A stretch of 64,000 nucleotides of DNA from the NCBI GenBank assembly GCA_014860005.1, contig JACZKP010000156.1, positions 17,880 through 81,879 of the forward strand. The letters run 5' to 3'. The notes under the pieces are model-generated. The model searched no databases, was not told the DNA's origin, and saw only the letters and a program-made list of their open reading frames with translations. This DNA is from Verrucomicrobiota bacterium (GTDB lineage Bacteria > Verrucomicrobiota > Verrucomicrobiae > Limisphaerales > UBA11358). This document shows positions 34,327 through 42,606 of the stretch, one piece after another (within the stretch, counting starts at the first letter, position 1; each line of letters begins with the position of its first letter). Made by a program: the position numbers and the translations under genes.

Positions 34327-35832
34327 ATGCTGCTGACGCTAACGACAACGCACCGTCCAGCCACGGACCTTGGCTACTTGCTCCGCAAGAATCCGGGGCG
34401 TCCGCAGTCATTCGAGCTTTCGTTCGGCAAAGCGCATGTCTTTTATCCCGAAGCCACGTCTGAGCGATGCACGGTTGCATTGCTCGTTGAAGTTGATCCG
34501 GTCGGTCTGGTGCGAAATCGCCGTGGGCCATCGGGCGAAGGCGGTGCGCTTGAGCAATACGTCAATGATCGTCCTTACGCCGCCTCATCCTTCTTGAGCG
34601 TGGCTCTCGCCGATGTTTTCGGCAGTGCTCTCTCTGGCAAAAGCAAAGAGCGTCCTGAGCTTGCCGACACGCCGTTGCCGCTGTCGGTGACTTTCTCCGC
34701 GCTGCCATGCCGTGGCGGGGAGGAGTTTTTGCGGAAACTTTTTGAACCGCTGGGCTACACCTTGTCTGCGCGCCGGTTGCCGCTGGATGAGAAGTTTTCT
34801 GACTGGGGAGAAAGCTCCTATTTCCAGGTCGAATTGAATGCGCGGCTGCCGTTGCAGCAGCTTCTATCTCATCTGTACGTGCTCGTGCCGGTGCTGGACA
34901 ACGACAAGCACTATTGGGTGAGCGATGACGAGGTGAACAAACTCCTGCGCCATGGTGAAGGCTGGCTGGCAGCGCATCCTGAACGCGAAGCCATCACTCG
35001 CCGCTACCTCAAGCATCAGCGCAGCCTGGTGGACGATGCGCTGGCCCGGCTCGTGGGTGAAGACGAACCGAATCCCCATGCCGTGGCCGAAACGCGCGAC
35101 GGTGAGGAAGCGGCGCTGGAAGCCTCACTTTGTAGCAGCCGAGGTAACGAGGCTCAAACTTCTCCACAACCAGGTCAGAGCCTCCTCACGTCGGCTGCAA
35201 CGGAGGAAAGGCAAATGACGCTTAACGAACAGCGCCTCGGCTCGGTGCTGGCCGCGTTGAAAAGTACGAGCGCTGCTCGCGTCCTGGACCTGGGCTGTGG
35301 TGAAGGCCGCTTGCTTCAGGCTTTGCTCAAGGAAAAGCAGTTCACTGAAATTGTCGGCATGGACGTGTCGCACCGCGCGCTCGAAATCGCCCATGACCGT
35401 TTGCACTACGACCGCCTTCCGCCGGTTCAGAAGGAACGTCTGCGCTTTCTGCACGGCTCGCTTATTTACCGCGACCAGCGTCTCGCTGGCTTCGATGCCG
35501 CCGCCGTAGTGGAAGTGATTGAACACCTTGATGCCGCGCGACTGGCTGCGTTTGAGCGTGTTCTGTTCGAGTGCGCCAAACCAAAGCACATCGTCATCAC
35601 GACACCCAACCGCGAATACAACGTGAAATGGGAAACACTGCCCGCCGGCAAGTTTCGTCATCGCGACCATCGCTTCGAATGGACGCGCGTGGAGTTTCAG
35701 GAATGGGCCAAAGGTGTTGCCGAACGCTTCGGCTACAACGTGCGCTTCCTGCCCGTCGGCCCGGATGATCCGGCGGTTGGCTCACCAACGCAGATGGGCG
35801 TGTTTGAGCAGGCACAACGAAGCACAGCGTAA
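34327..35832 (+). CDS. hen1: Bacterial Hen1: RNA 3'-terminal ribose 2'-O-methyltransferase
   Basis: 501 residues. The N-terminal domain (about 1-240, MLLTLTTTHRPATDLGYLLR, YYxx-type strands) is the bacterial-specific half that activates the Pnkp ligase. The C-terminal methyltransferase (about 300-495) has the SAM loop VLDLGCGEGRLL and metal-binding EVIEH at 396-400 with HRDH at 445-448, the catalytic set of Hen1. It 2'-O-methylates the 3' end of cleaved RNA before ligation so that the repaired site resists re-cutting. The linker between halves (about 269-292) is encoded by a palindromic repeat. First gene of a three-gene operon with a HEPN protein and pnkp. Confidence 0.93.
   Translation: MLLTLTTTHRPATDLGYLLRKNPGRPQSFELSFGKAHVFYPEATSERCTVALLVEVDPVGLVRNRRGPSGEGGALEQYVNDRPYAASSFLSVALADVFGSALSGKSKERPELADTPLPLSVTFSALPCRGGEEFLRKLFEPLGYTLSARRLPLDEKFSDWGESSYFQVELNARLPLQQLLSHLYVLVPVLDNDKHYWVSDDEVNKLLRHGEGWLAAHPEREAITRRYLKHQRSLVDDALARLVGEDEPNPHAVAETRDGEEAALEASLCSSRGNEAQTSPQPGQSLLTSAATEERQMTLNEQRLGSVLAALKSTSAARVLDLGCGEGRLLQALLKEKQFTEIVGMDVSHRALEIAHDRLHYDRLPPVQKERLRFLHGSLIYRDQRLAGFDAAAVVEVIEHLDAARLAAFERVLFECAKPKHIVITTPNREYNVKWETLPAGKFRHRDHRFEWTRVEFQEWAKGVAERFGYNVRFLPVGPDDPAVGSPTQMGVFEQAQRSTA
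35132..35201 (+). repeat. Palindromic element, family A, copy 1 (inside hen1)
   Basis: 70 bp. Left arm GTAGCAGCCGAGGTAACGAG and right arm CCTCCTCACGTCGGCTGCAA form near-perfect inverted arms. It is inserted without breaking the frame and encodes about 24 residues of the linker between the two Hen1 domains. It is read in a different codon phase from the two copies in pnkp. Confidence 0.88.
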
Positions 35833-35835
35833 CCA

Positions 35836-37212
35836 ATGGAGCGTCATCAATCATTGCTCGAAAGTCATTGCAGGCGTCAGCTAAATGAGCCGCTTGAAAG
35901 CATTGAACTTACGAGGATGGGAATGCCTCCAGTTAAGTGGACTGGCAAATTAACGAGCAGACTTGATGGACAAATCGTCATAGTGCTTGAAACCAATACA
36001 AGATTGTGGGGTCTCCTTGACGATGGTGAATCCGGCGTCATCGTGCCCAACGAACGCTTGTTTTGTCTCGAGGCCCGCACGGCCAAAGGAATGCGCATGC
36101 AAGCAGTTGGCATTTACCCATCTGCTCCCCATATCAGCCTCAACTACGCCAAACTCCAGTTTGTGCCTCAAGAGATTACACTTTGGTCTGAAACAGCCTT
36201 GCCTGACTCGCCTTGGGTGACCGGTGCGATAACAAGATTTGACGAGAATGGCGCGTGCCGGAACTCCGAGCGCATCGCATGGCCGCCGGTGTTTGGCAGC
36301 GAAGCTACATGGCATGAGTGGTACTGTCTTCAGTTTGATCAGACGTCATTCGGCTTGTCCAAGAAGAGAGATGATTTTTGCCGGTTTGCCGTTTGGACCG
36401 ACACACAGCCAAGGCACGAGACATTGTTCGCTCAGGCGGAGGCATTTCTTTACGCGCTCGGTTTCCGAATCGGACAACGCGTCAATTGGTTAGCTTACAC
36501 TCGTGTGAAAAGCGGGCGGCTTGAGACAATTTTGGCGAAGCCAATTCCGCCACGTTCCGCCACACAACATTCACCGCTTCCTTCAGACATCGGAGATGAT
36601 GACGAGGAAACCTTGCTTCGTCGTGCTTACGAATTCTTTCTCCTGGAGAAGAACTACCCGGTCATTAACCAGCTTGGAATGTTTTGGGACGCCACAGATA
36701 ACTTTCTTCCCGTTCAGTCGCTCGTTGCTGCAACAGTGATTGAAGGTTTGGCCGACTTCATCAAACAAAGCACCCAAGATTCCGAAGCAGAAGAACGGTT
36801 TGCGCGCTTCAAGGATCAACTGAACGCGCATCTGATACGGAACGCCCGCGATCTGGTTGTCACAGATGGTGCGAAGAAGGATTGCGCTTTTCTCACGAAA
36901 ATCCGTAAAGTGGTTCAGTCAACACAACTGCTTTCGCTTTCAGAAAAAGTCAGGCTAGCTGCTCAGATAGCCAAGATTCCGTTGCAAGGAACTGAAGTAA
37001 GAGCGTGGAACAAGATGCGAAATCGCATTGCCCATGGCGATTTTTCACCTGGCCCGCTTTCAACAAGCCTGGTTCAGATTCAAAGCCAACAACTGGATTG
37101 CGCGGCGAATATCATCAACAAACTGGTTTTAGGTCTAATCGGCTATGGAGGGGTATTTACAGACTTCAGTTCTCCGGGTTGGCCAGCACGCTCTTTTGTG
37201 AGGACTGTATGA
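35836..37212 (+). CDS. HEPN-domain putative ribonuclease (ApeA-like) in the RNA repair operon
   Basis: 458 residues. The first 230 are beta-rich (KLTSRLDGQIVIVLETN, GVIVPNERLFCLEARTAKG) and recall the N-terminal domain of ApeA-type defence proteins. The C-terminal about 170 residues are helical and contain WNKMRNRIAHGDF, where Arg395 and His400 form the R-x4-H motif of HEPN ribonucleases. It starts 3 nt after hen1 and its stop overlaps the pnkp start as ATGA, so it is co-translated with both repair enzymes. It is not one of the classic Hen1-Pnkp operon genes. A non-nuclease HEPN role, such as RNA binding or scaffolding, is possible. No toxin or phage-specific sequence is seen. Confidence 0.7.
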   Translation: MERHQSLLESHCRRQLNEPLESIELTRMGMPPVKWTGKLTSRLDGQIVIVLETNTRLWGLLDDGESGVIVPNERLFCLEARTAKGMRMQAVGIYPSAPHISLNYAKLQFVPQEITLWSETALPDSPWVTGAITRFDENGACRNSERIAWPPVFGSEATWHEWYCLQFDQTSFGLSKKRDDFCRFAVWTDTQPRHETLFAQAEAFLYALGFRIGQRVNWLAYTRVKSGRLETILAKPIPPRSATQHSPLPSDIGDDDEETLLRRAYEFFLLEKNYPVINQLGMFWDATDNFLPVQSLVAATVIEGLADFIKQSTQDSEAEERFARFKDQLNAHLIRNARDLVVTDGAKKDCAFLTKIRKVVQSTQLLSLSEKVRLAAQIAKIPLQGTEVRAWNKMRNRIAHGDFSPGPLSTSLVQIQSQQLDCAANIINKLVLGLIGYGGVFTDFSSPGWPARSFVRTV

Positions 37213-39938
37213 CTTTCACCATCCCAGAACTTTCCTTCGTCGTGCTGATCGGCGTGTCCGGTTCGGGCAAGAGCACGTTTGCGCGGAAGCATTTCAAGCC
37301 AACGGAGATTTTGTCCTCCGATGCGTGTCGCGGGCTGGTGTCGGACGATGAGAACAGCCAAGCGGCGACGAAAGACGCTTTTGAACTGCTTCACTTCATC
37401 GCTCGCAAGCGGCTCGCGGCGGGAAAGCTGACGGTGGTGGACGCGACGAACGTGCAGCCGGAATCGCGCAAGCCGCTCGTGGGGATCGCCCGCGAGTTCC
37501 ATTGTCTGCCGGTGGCCATCGTGCTCGATGTGCCGGAGCGCGTGGCGCATGACCGCAACAAGATGCGCCCCGACCGTGATTTCGGCCCTCATGTCATTCG
37601 CCAGCAATCGCAACAGTTGCACCGCTCATTGCGTGGGCTGGAACGCGAGGGATTCCGCCACGTCCATGTCCTCAAGTCATTGGAGGAAATCGAAGCCGCC
37701 GTCATCGAGCGTCAGCCGTTGTGGAATAATTTGAAGCACGAGCACGGGCCGTTCGACATCATCGGCGATGTGCATGGGTGTTTCGATGAGCTTGTGGAGT
37801 TGCTGGGAAAGCTGGGATACGTAGCCGCCGAGGTAACGAGGCGGACGGGGAGCGAGGAATTTGTCAAAGCGGAGGAATCTACCTCCTCACGTCGGTGGCT
37901 ACATCCAGATGGCCGCAAGCTGGTGTTCGTCGGCGACTTGGTGGATCGCGGGCCGAAAGTTCCGCAAGTGCTCAAGCTGGTGATGAATACCGGGGCCAGC
38001 GGCGCGGCGTTGTGTGTGCCGGGCAACCATGACGTGAAGCTAATGCGCAAATTGCGCGGGCGTGACGTTCAGATCACGCATGGTCTCGCGGAATCTTTGG
38101 CGCAACTCGCCGACGAGCCGGAGGATTTCCGCAAACGCGTTGCGGAATTCATTGATGACCTGGTGAGTCATTACGTTCTCGACGACGGCAAACTGGTCGT
38201 TGCCCACGCGGGCATGAAGGAATCCATGCAAGGGCGCGGCTCCGGTGCGGTGCGCGAGTTCGCTTTGTTTGGCGAAACGACCGGTGAGACGGATGAGTTT
38301 GGTCTGCCCGTGCGCTACAACTGGGCTGCCGAATATCGCGGCGCGGCGACGGTCGTGTATGGACACACGCCTGTGCCTGAACCGGAGTGGTTGAACCGCA
38401 CCATCAACATTGATACCGGCTGCGTCTTCGGCGGGAAACTCACGGCGCTGCGTTATCCAGAGAAGGAACTCGTTTCGGTCGCGGCTCGACAGGTTTACGC
38501 GACGCCGGCGAAACCATTCCCGGTAGCAGCCGAGGTAACGAGGCTCATTTCTAACGCTTCAGGAGATGAAAGTCAGAGCCTCCTCACGTCGGCTGCTACG
38601 GGATTGACGGCACAGCAGCAGAACGACGATTTGCTCGACCTCGCCGACGTGACGGGCAAGCGCATCGTCAGCACGCGATTGCGTGGCAACGTGACTATCC
38701 GCGAGGAGAACTCCATCGCCGCGCTGGAAGTGATGAGCCGTTTCGCCGCGAATCCCAAGTGGCTGATTTATCTTCCGCCCACGATGTCGCCGAGTGAGAC
38801 AAGTCAAGCGCCCGGATTACTGGAGCATCCGGCGGAAGCATTCGCTTACTTTCGCCATGCCGGTGTGCCGCACGTTGTCTGCGAGGAAAAACACATGGGT
38901 TCGCGCGCCGTGGTGATTATCTGTCGCGACGAAGATGCTGCACGAAAAACTTTCGGCGTGACTGGCGAAGGCATCGGCATTTGCTACACACGCACGGGTC
39001 GAAGGTTTTTCGACAATACGACTTTGGAAGTGGAATTCCTTGAGCGCGTCCGTGCCGCCGCTACCGCCGCCGGGTTTTGGGACGAGTTCAAAACCGACTG
39101 GCTCTGCCTCGACTGCGAGTTGATGCCGTGGTCAGCGAAGGCACAAGAGCTGGTGAAGCAGCAATACGCCGCCGTCGGTGCATCCGCACAGGCGACGCTT
39201 GCGGCTGAAGTCGCCGTGCTGAAACAGACCGCCGGGCGCGGACTTGATGTCAATGAGTTACTCGCGCATACAACCGCGCGCCGCCAGATGGTGAGCGACT
39301 ACATCGAAGTTTATCGCCGCTACTGCTGGCCGGTGAACTCGGTCAACGATCTGAAGCTCGCGCCGTTTCACCTGCTCGCCACGGAAGGAAAAGTTCATAC
39401 GGACAAACCGCATGACTGGCACATGCAAACTTTGGCTCGCCTGGAAGATGGAGCGCCGCTCTCCGAGCCGGCGCGTGACGGTGGGATTGCGAATCGCGCC
39501 GGGTCGGAGACCGGCGCTCCGGCAAAGAGCATTCTCATCGCAACGCCGTTCCGTATGATTGACGTGACCAATCCCGAAAGTGAAGCCGAAGGCATTCGTT
39601 GGTGGGAGGAACTGACCGGGCGCGGCGGCGAAGGCATGGTTGTGAAGCCGTTGGAGTTCATCGCCAAGAGCCGGCGTGGACTCGTGCAACCGGCGGTGAA
39701 GTGTCGTGGCCGTGAATATCTCCGCATCATCTACGGCCCGGAATACACCGCGGCAGAAAATCTCGAACGCCTCCGGGCGCGCGGCCTTTCTACAAAACGG
39801 TCGCTGGCGCTGCGTGAATTTGCTCTCGGCATCGAATCACTCGAAAGGTTTGTTCGGAAAGAGCCCTTGCGTCGCGTGCATGAAGCGGTCTTTGGCGTGC
39901 TGGCGTTGGAAAGCGAACCCGTGGATCCACGGCTATAA
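37209..39938 (+). CDS. pnkp: Polynucleotide kinase-phosphatase-ligase Pnkp (RNA repair)
   Basis: 909 residues from the ATG at 37209, inside the preceding stop (ATGA). Kinase: P-loop GVSGSGKST at 15-23. Phosphatase: DIIGDVHGC at 183-191, GDLVDRG at 242-248 and GNHD at 275-278. Ligase: adenylated Lys561 in EEKHMGSRA, followed by typical nucleotidyltransferase blocks. It heals and seals broken RNA together with Hen1. It is longer than the about 870 residues of the Clostridium protein because three palindromic repeats are inserted in frame (about 205-231, 439-464 and 748-771), which add about 77 residues in loops or linkers. None of them touches a catalytic motif. Confidence 0.95.
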   Translation: MTFTIPELSFVVLIGVSGSGKSTFARKHFKPTEILSSDACRGLVSDDENSQAATKDAFELLHFIARKRLAAGKLTVVDATNVQPESRKPLVGIAREFHCLPVAIVLDVPERVAHDRNKMRPDRDFGPHVIRQQSQQLHRSLRGLEREGFRHVHVLKSLEEIEAAVIERQPLWNNLKHEHGPFDIIGDVHGCFDELVELLGKLGYVAAEVTRRTGSEEFVKAEESTSSRRWLHPDGRKLVFVGDLVDRGPKVPQVLKLVMNTGASGAALCVPGNHDVKLMRKLRGRDVQITHGLAESLAQLADEPEDFRKRVAEFIDDLVSHYVLDDGKLVVAHAGMKESMQGRGSGAVREFALFGETTGETDEFGLPVRYNWAAEYRGAATVVYGHTPVPEPEWLNRTINIDTGCVFGGKLTALRYPEKELVSVAARQVYATPAKPFPVAAEVTRLISNASGDESQSLLTSAATGLTAQQQNDDLLDLADVTGKRIVSTRLRGNVTIREENSIAALEVMSRFAANPKWLIYLPPTMSPSETSQAPGLLEHPAEAFAYFRHAGVPHVVCEEKHMGSRAVVIICRDEDAARKTFGVTGEGIGICYTRTGRRFFDNTTLEVEFLERVRAAATAAGFWDEFKTDWLCLDCELMPWSAKAQELVKQQYAAVGASAQATLAAEVAVLKQTAGRGLDVNELLAHTTARRQMVSDYIEVYRRYCWPVNSVNDLKLAPFHLLATEGKVHTDKPHDWHMQTLARLEDGAPLSEPARDGGIANRAGSETGAPAKSILIATPFRMIDVTNPESEAEGIRWWEELTGRGGEGMVVKPLEFIAKSRRGLVQPAVKCRGREYLRIIYGPEYTAAENLERLRARGLSTKRSLALREFALGIESLERFVRKEPLRRVHEAVFGVLALESEPVDPRL
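37821..37902 (+). repeat. Palindromic element, family A, copy 2 (inside pnkp)
   Basis: 82 bp, bounded by GTAGCCGCCGAGGTAACGAG and CCTCCTCACGTCGGTGGCTA. It encodes residues 205-231, a loop between the first two metal-binding motifs of the phosphatase domain. Confidence 0.88.
38523..38599 (+). repeat. Palindromic element, family A, copy 3 (inside pnkp)
   Basis: 77 bp, bounded by GTAGCAGCCGAGGTAACGAG and CCTCCTCACGTCGGCTGCTA. It encodes residues 439-464, the linker between the phosphatase and ligase domains. Same orientation and codon phase as copy 2. Confidence 0.9.
39450..39520 (+). repeat. Palindromic element, family B, copy 1 (inside pnkp)
   Basis: 71 bp. Arms of 26 bases at 39450-39475 and 39495-39520 (GGAGCGCCG... 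against ...CGGCGCTCC) match as reverse complements with two mismatches. It encodes residues 748-771 in a loop of the ligase domain. A second copy lies between genes at 61192-61264. Confidence 0.85.
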
Positions 39939-40073
39939 ATTTCCGGGCGCACGGAGTTACGACCGCCGGATTCCGAATCCTGTCAAAGTGTTGTCCCGCT
40001 TCTGAAGCCCGCGTTATTCCGCTTACGGTTGGGCCGGGAACCGCCGACGCACGGCGACCTACGAAGCGGCTCA

Positions 40074-42593
40074 TCACTCATAAAGAAACGTTGCGCTGGC
40101 CGTGGTGTCCTTATCCGTCACCACCCGCACCCAGTAAGCCGAAAACGCATTGGGAAAACGGTGGGTGACACTGCGGCCGCTTTTCACGGCGAAGGCACGG
40201 TAGGTGCGCCATTGACCCGTGCCGCTGATGTCCACCTCCACGCGCATGATCGTGGGCGACGAACCCGCGTTGAAGAGGGTCACGCGCTTGCAGTCGTAGC
40301 CAGTCATCAGATACGGATCGGAGGGAACGCCCGCCTGAACTGCCGTATTCTTCCACGGGCCGCCCGTGCCGCGGGGTTTGCCGAATTGCCACAAGTCATC
40401 CACGGTCCCAGCCCACACGATGCACTGGCCATCATCAGAGCGGATGAGATGCGGGTTGCCCACGGGTGCGTCCACGGAAATGCCGGTAAGCACCATCAGG
40501 CCGCGATAGGAGCAGTAGTCCATGATGCGGCGGTTGTGCGTGGTGATGGGACAAATCCTGGCGAAGCCGCCGGCGTTCTCGGCGGGCAATTCGTAAAACG
40601 TGCCGTGGGCATTGAACAAATCGCGCTCGGTGCAAACTTCGCGATCCACGCGCCCGCCGCCGAACACGCCGGGTTGATCAAAGGCGGGATCGCCCTTGGG
40701 CAGCCGCCAGCGTTTGCCGTCGTCATCCACAAAAAGCACAGAAGCCTGATCCACCTGCAACACGCCGGCCGGGATGGCGACATTCGACTTGAGCCACGCG
40801 TGCGCCGCCGGATCGTCCACGCGGCGGAGTTTCAAGTCAGCATCCATTTCGTAATAACCCGCAACGGTGACTTGCCCGCCGTCGGCACGCAGACCAGCCA
40901 CCGCCAACGTACGCAAGTTGTCGCCGCGGGCGCGAATCAATCCGCCTGTGATCCGTTCGTCCGCTGGCTGGGCGATGCCGTTGAACTTGTCGTCTGCTTT
41001 CACACCGCGCCGATCTACGTTGCGAAACTGGAAAAATGCGGTGGCCTTCGCGCAATCGCGGTCGGTTCGCACCCGCACCCAAACACCCCGCTCCCTCGAC
41101 GGAAATTGAACCCACTCATAGCCACGCGCCGGGACGGTGACTTCGCGAAGCTTGGTCCACGCTCCCCTGCCCTTCCGGTCCACCTCAAAAGTGAACTTCA
41201 CCGGAGCATCGGTGTCATGCGTCAGATGCACCCCGCGCTGCGTGAAACCGGAAAGAAGGAAGGCGTCGGAAGCCTCATTGGCTGTCACCGGTTCGTCCAG
41301 CCACACGGCGCCCCGACCCAGCGGAACGCCGAATTCATCCAGCGCGTCCGGCTCCACGAACCACAGATTGGACTGTGACTGGCCGGGTCCGGCGAGCTTG
41401 CCCTTCGCGGCTCGCCTATTCAGAAATTCATTCTTCGCGGTATCGTCGCAGCCGAACACGATGCGATCCCGCCAGCGGCAAAAATCACCGATCACCTTGA
41501 GATAGGTCGAGCGGGGTGCGAGGCCCGCAGAGTTCGCCGCAGAAAAGGTTTTCGGAAATCGCCAGAACATGCCGTGCATCGTCATCAACAGATCATCCTC
41601 GCCGATGTCGCGGATGCGCGGCCACTCAGTGTTCCAGCCGTGCGCGCCATCGTAGCAATGGCTGGCTTTGGGCAGGCGATAGGCGTGCCATGAACCTCCG
41701 TCCAGCACCGCCAGAATGAGCGACCGATGATCCCAGCCGATGGACCAAACGGGATCCTGATCGGGATTACGATTACCTTGCAGCCCGCCGGGGCCGGTGA
41801 CTTCGGTGAATTGATTGCGCCGCACGAGCTGCCAGTCGCCCTCGCCGCGCCACTCGGCGAGCGCGCCACTGGGTGTGGTCGGGTCCGTTCGCGCCGCCGG
41901 GCCGTGTTCGCCATTGTTGGCGTAAACCACGCGGCCCTGTCCCGAGTAGAGTCCTTTGCCGTGGTAGCCGGGCAGTTGCGAACTGACGGTGGCCGGACGT
42001 CTTTCATTGGTGCGACCGGGCGGATGCACATGGCCGTCCTTGATTAGCCCGGTGACTTCGAGGGAATGGACATTCACTTCGTAAAGGCCCTCCTCCATGG
42101 TGGCAAAGTAAATCTTGTTCGTCGGGTCGGACAAGTGCCGCGCGTTGCCCGTGAGGCGACCCGGCATGTTCGTCGGCGAAATCACCCGCACGCAGCGCTG
42201 CGCGTCAATCAAGTATGGACCGATCACCAACTGCTGCGACTCGGCGTGGATCATCCGGTTCGCGTGCGTGCCGCCGACACTCTCCGGCCGGATGATTTGC
42301 TCAAGTGCCGGCGTGATTTCATAAAGCCGGTCCGTCGAGCCATACGGCGAATGTGGCCCATAAGTGATGGCCCAGAGACGATCCGCCCACGGAACGACTG
42401 CGCCGGTGCCGCACTCGCCGTCGTCATTGAACATGGCAAGGTGCGGGTAAATGCCGGAAAGACTGGGCGGCAAATCGGCGGCGGACACGGGTTCGCGAGC
42501 GGCACCGAGGGCAAATAGTCCGATGACGAGCAGCAGGCATTGAGGCAGTTTTGGTTTCACGGCGGGCGATGGTGGAAGTTTCAATTTAATCAA
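40074..42593 (-). CDS. Large secreted beta-propeller-like protein
   Basis: 839 residues. Signal peptide (CLLLVIGLFALGAAREPVSA). The body shows repeated WD/NHL-like strand patterns (LWAITYGPHSPYGSTDRLYE, KIYFATMEEGLYEVNV, VWSIGWDHRSLILAVLDGG, RIVFGCDDTAKNEFLN) without enzyme motifs I recognise. C-terminal 330 residues contain jelly-roll-like strands (VKFTFEVDRKGRGAWTKL, VWVRVRTDRDCAKATAFFQF). Proteins of this type are common next to sulfatases in Verrucomicrobia and Planctomycetes. I do not assign a substrate. It converges with pnkp (135-nt gap). Confidence 0.68.
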   Translation of the reverse strand: MIKLKLPPSPAVKPKLPQCLLLVIGLFALGAAREPVSAADLPPSLSGIYPHLAMFNDDGECGTGAVVPWADRLWAITYGPHSPYGSTDRLYEITPALEQIIRPESVGGTHANRMIHAESQQLVIGPYLIDAQRCVRVISPTNMPGRLTGNARHLSDPTNKIYFATMEEGLYEVNVHSLEVTGLIKDGHVHPPGRTNERRPATVSSQLPGYHGKGLYSGQGRVVYANNGEHGPAARTDPTTPSGALAEWRGEGDWQLVRRNQFTEVTGPGGLQGNRNPDQDPVWSIGWDHRSLILAVLDGGSWHAYRLPKASHCYDGAHGWNTEWPRIRDIGEDDLLMTMHGMFWRFPKTFSAANSAGLAPRSTYLKVIGDFCRWRDRIVFGCDDTAKNEFLNRRAAKGKLAGPGQSQSNLWFVEPDALDEFGVPLGRGAVWLDEPVTANEASDAFLLSGFTQRGVHLTHDTDAPVKFTFEVDRKGRGAWTKLREVTVPARGYEWVQFPSRERGVWVRVRTDRDCAKATAFFQFRNVDRRGVKADDKFNGIAQPADERITGGLIRARGDNLRTLAVAGLRADGGQVTVAGYYEMDADLKLRRVDDPAAHAWLKSNVAIPAGVLQVDQASVLFVDDDGKRWRLPKGDPAFDQPGVFGGGRVDREVCTERDLFNAHGTFYELPAENAGGFARICPITTHNRRIMDYCSYRGLMVLTGISVDAPVGNPHLIRSDDGQCIVWAGTVDDLWQFGKPRGTGGPWKNTAVQAGVPSDPYLMTGYDCKRVTLFNAGSSPTIMRVEVDISGTGQWRTYRAFAVKSGRSVTHRFPNAFSAYWVRVVTDKDTTASATFLYE

Positions 42594-42606
42594 GAGTCCC
42601 GAGCGT

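Noticed and set aside
35132..38599. The repeated GTAGC-type elements as a CRISPR array
   Set aside because: There are only three copies, far apart, each with two inverted arms and a short centre inside coding frames. No regular spacers and no cas gene.
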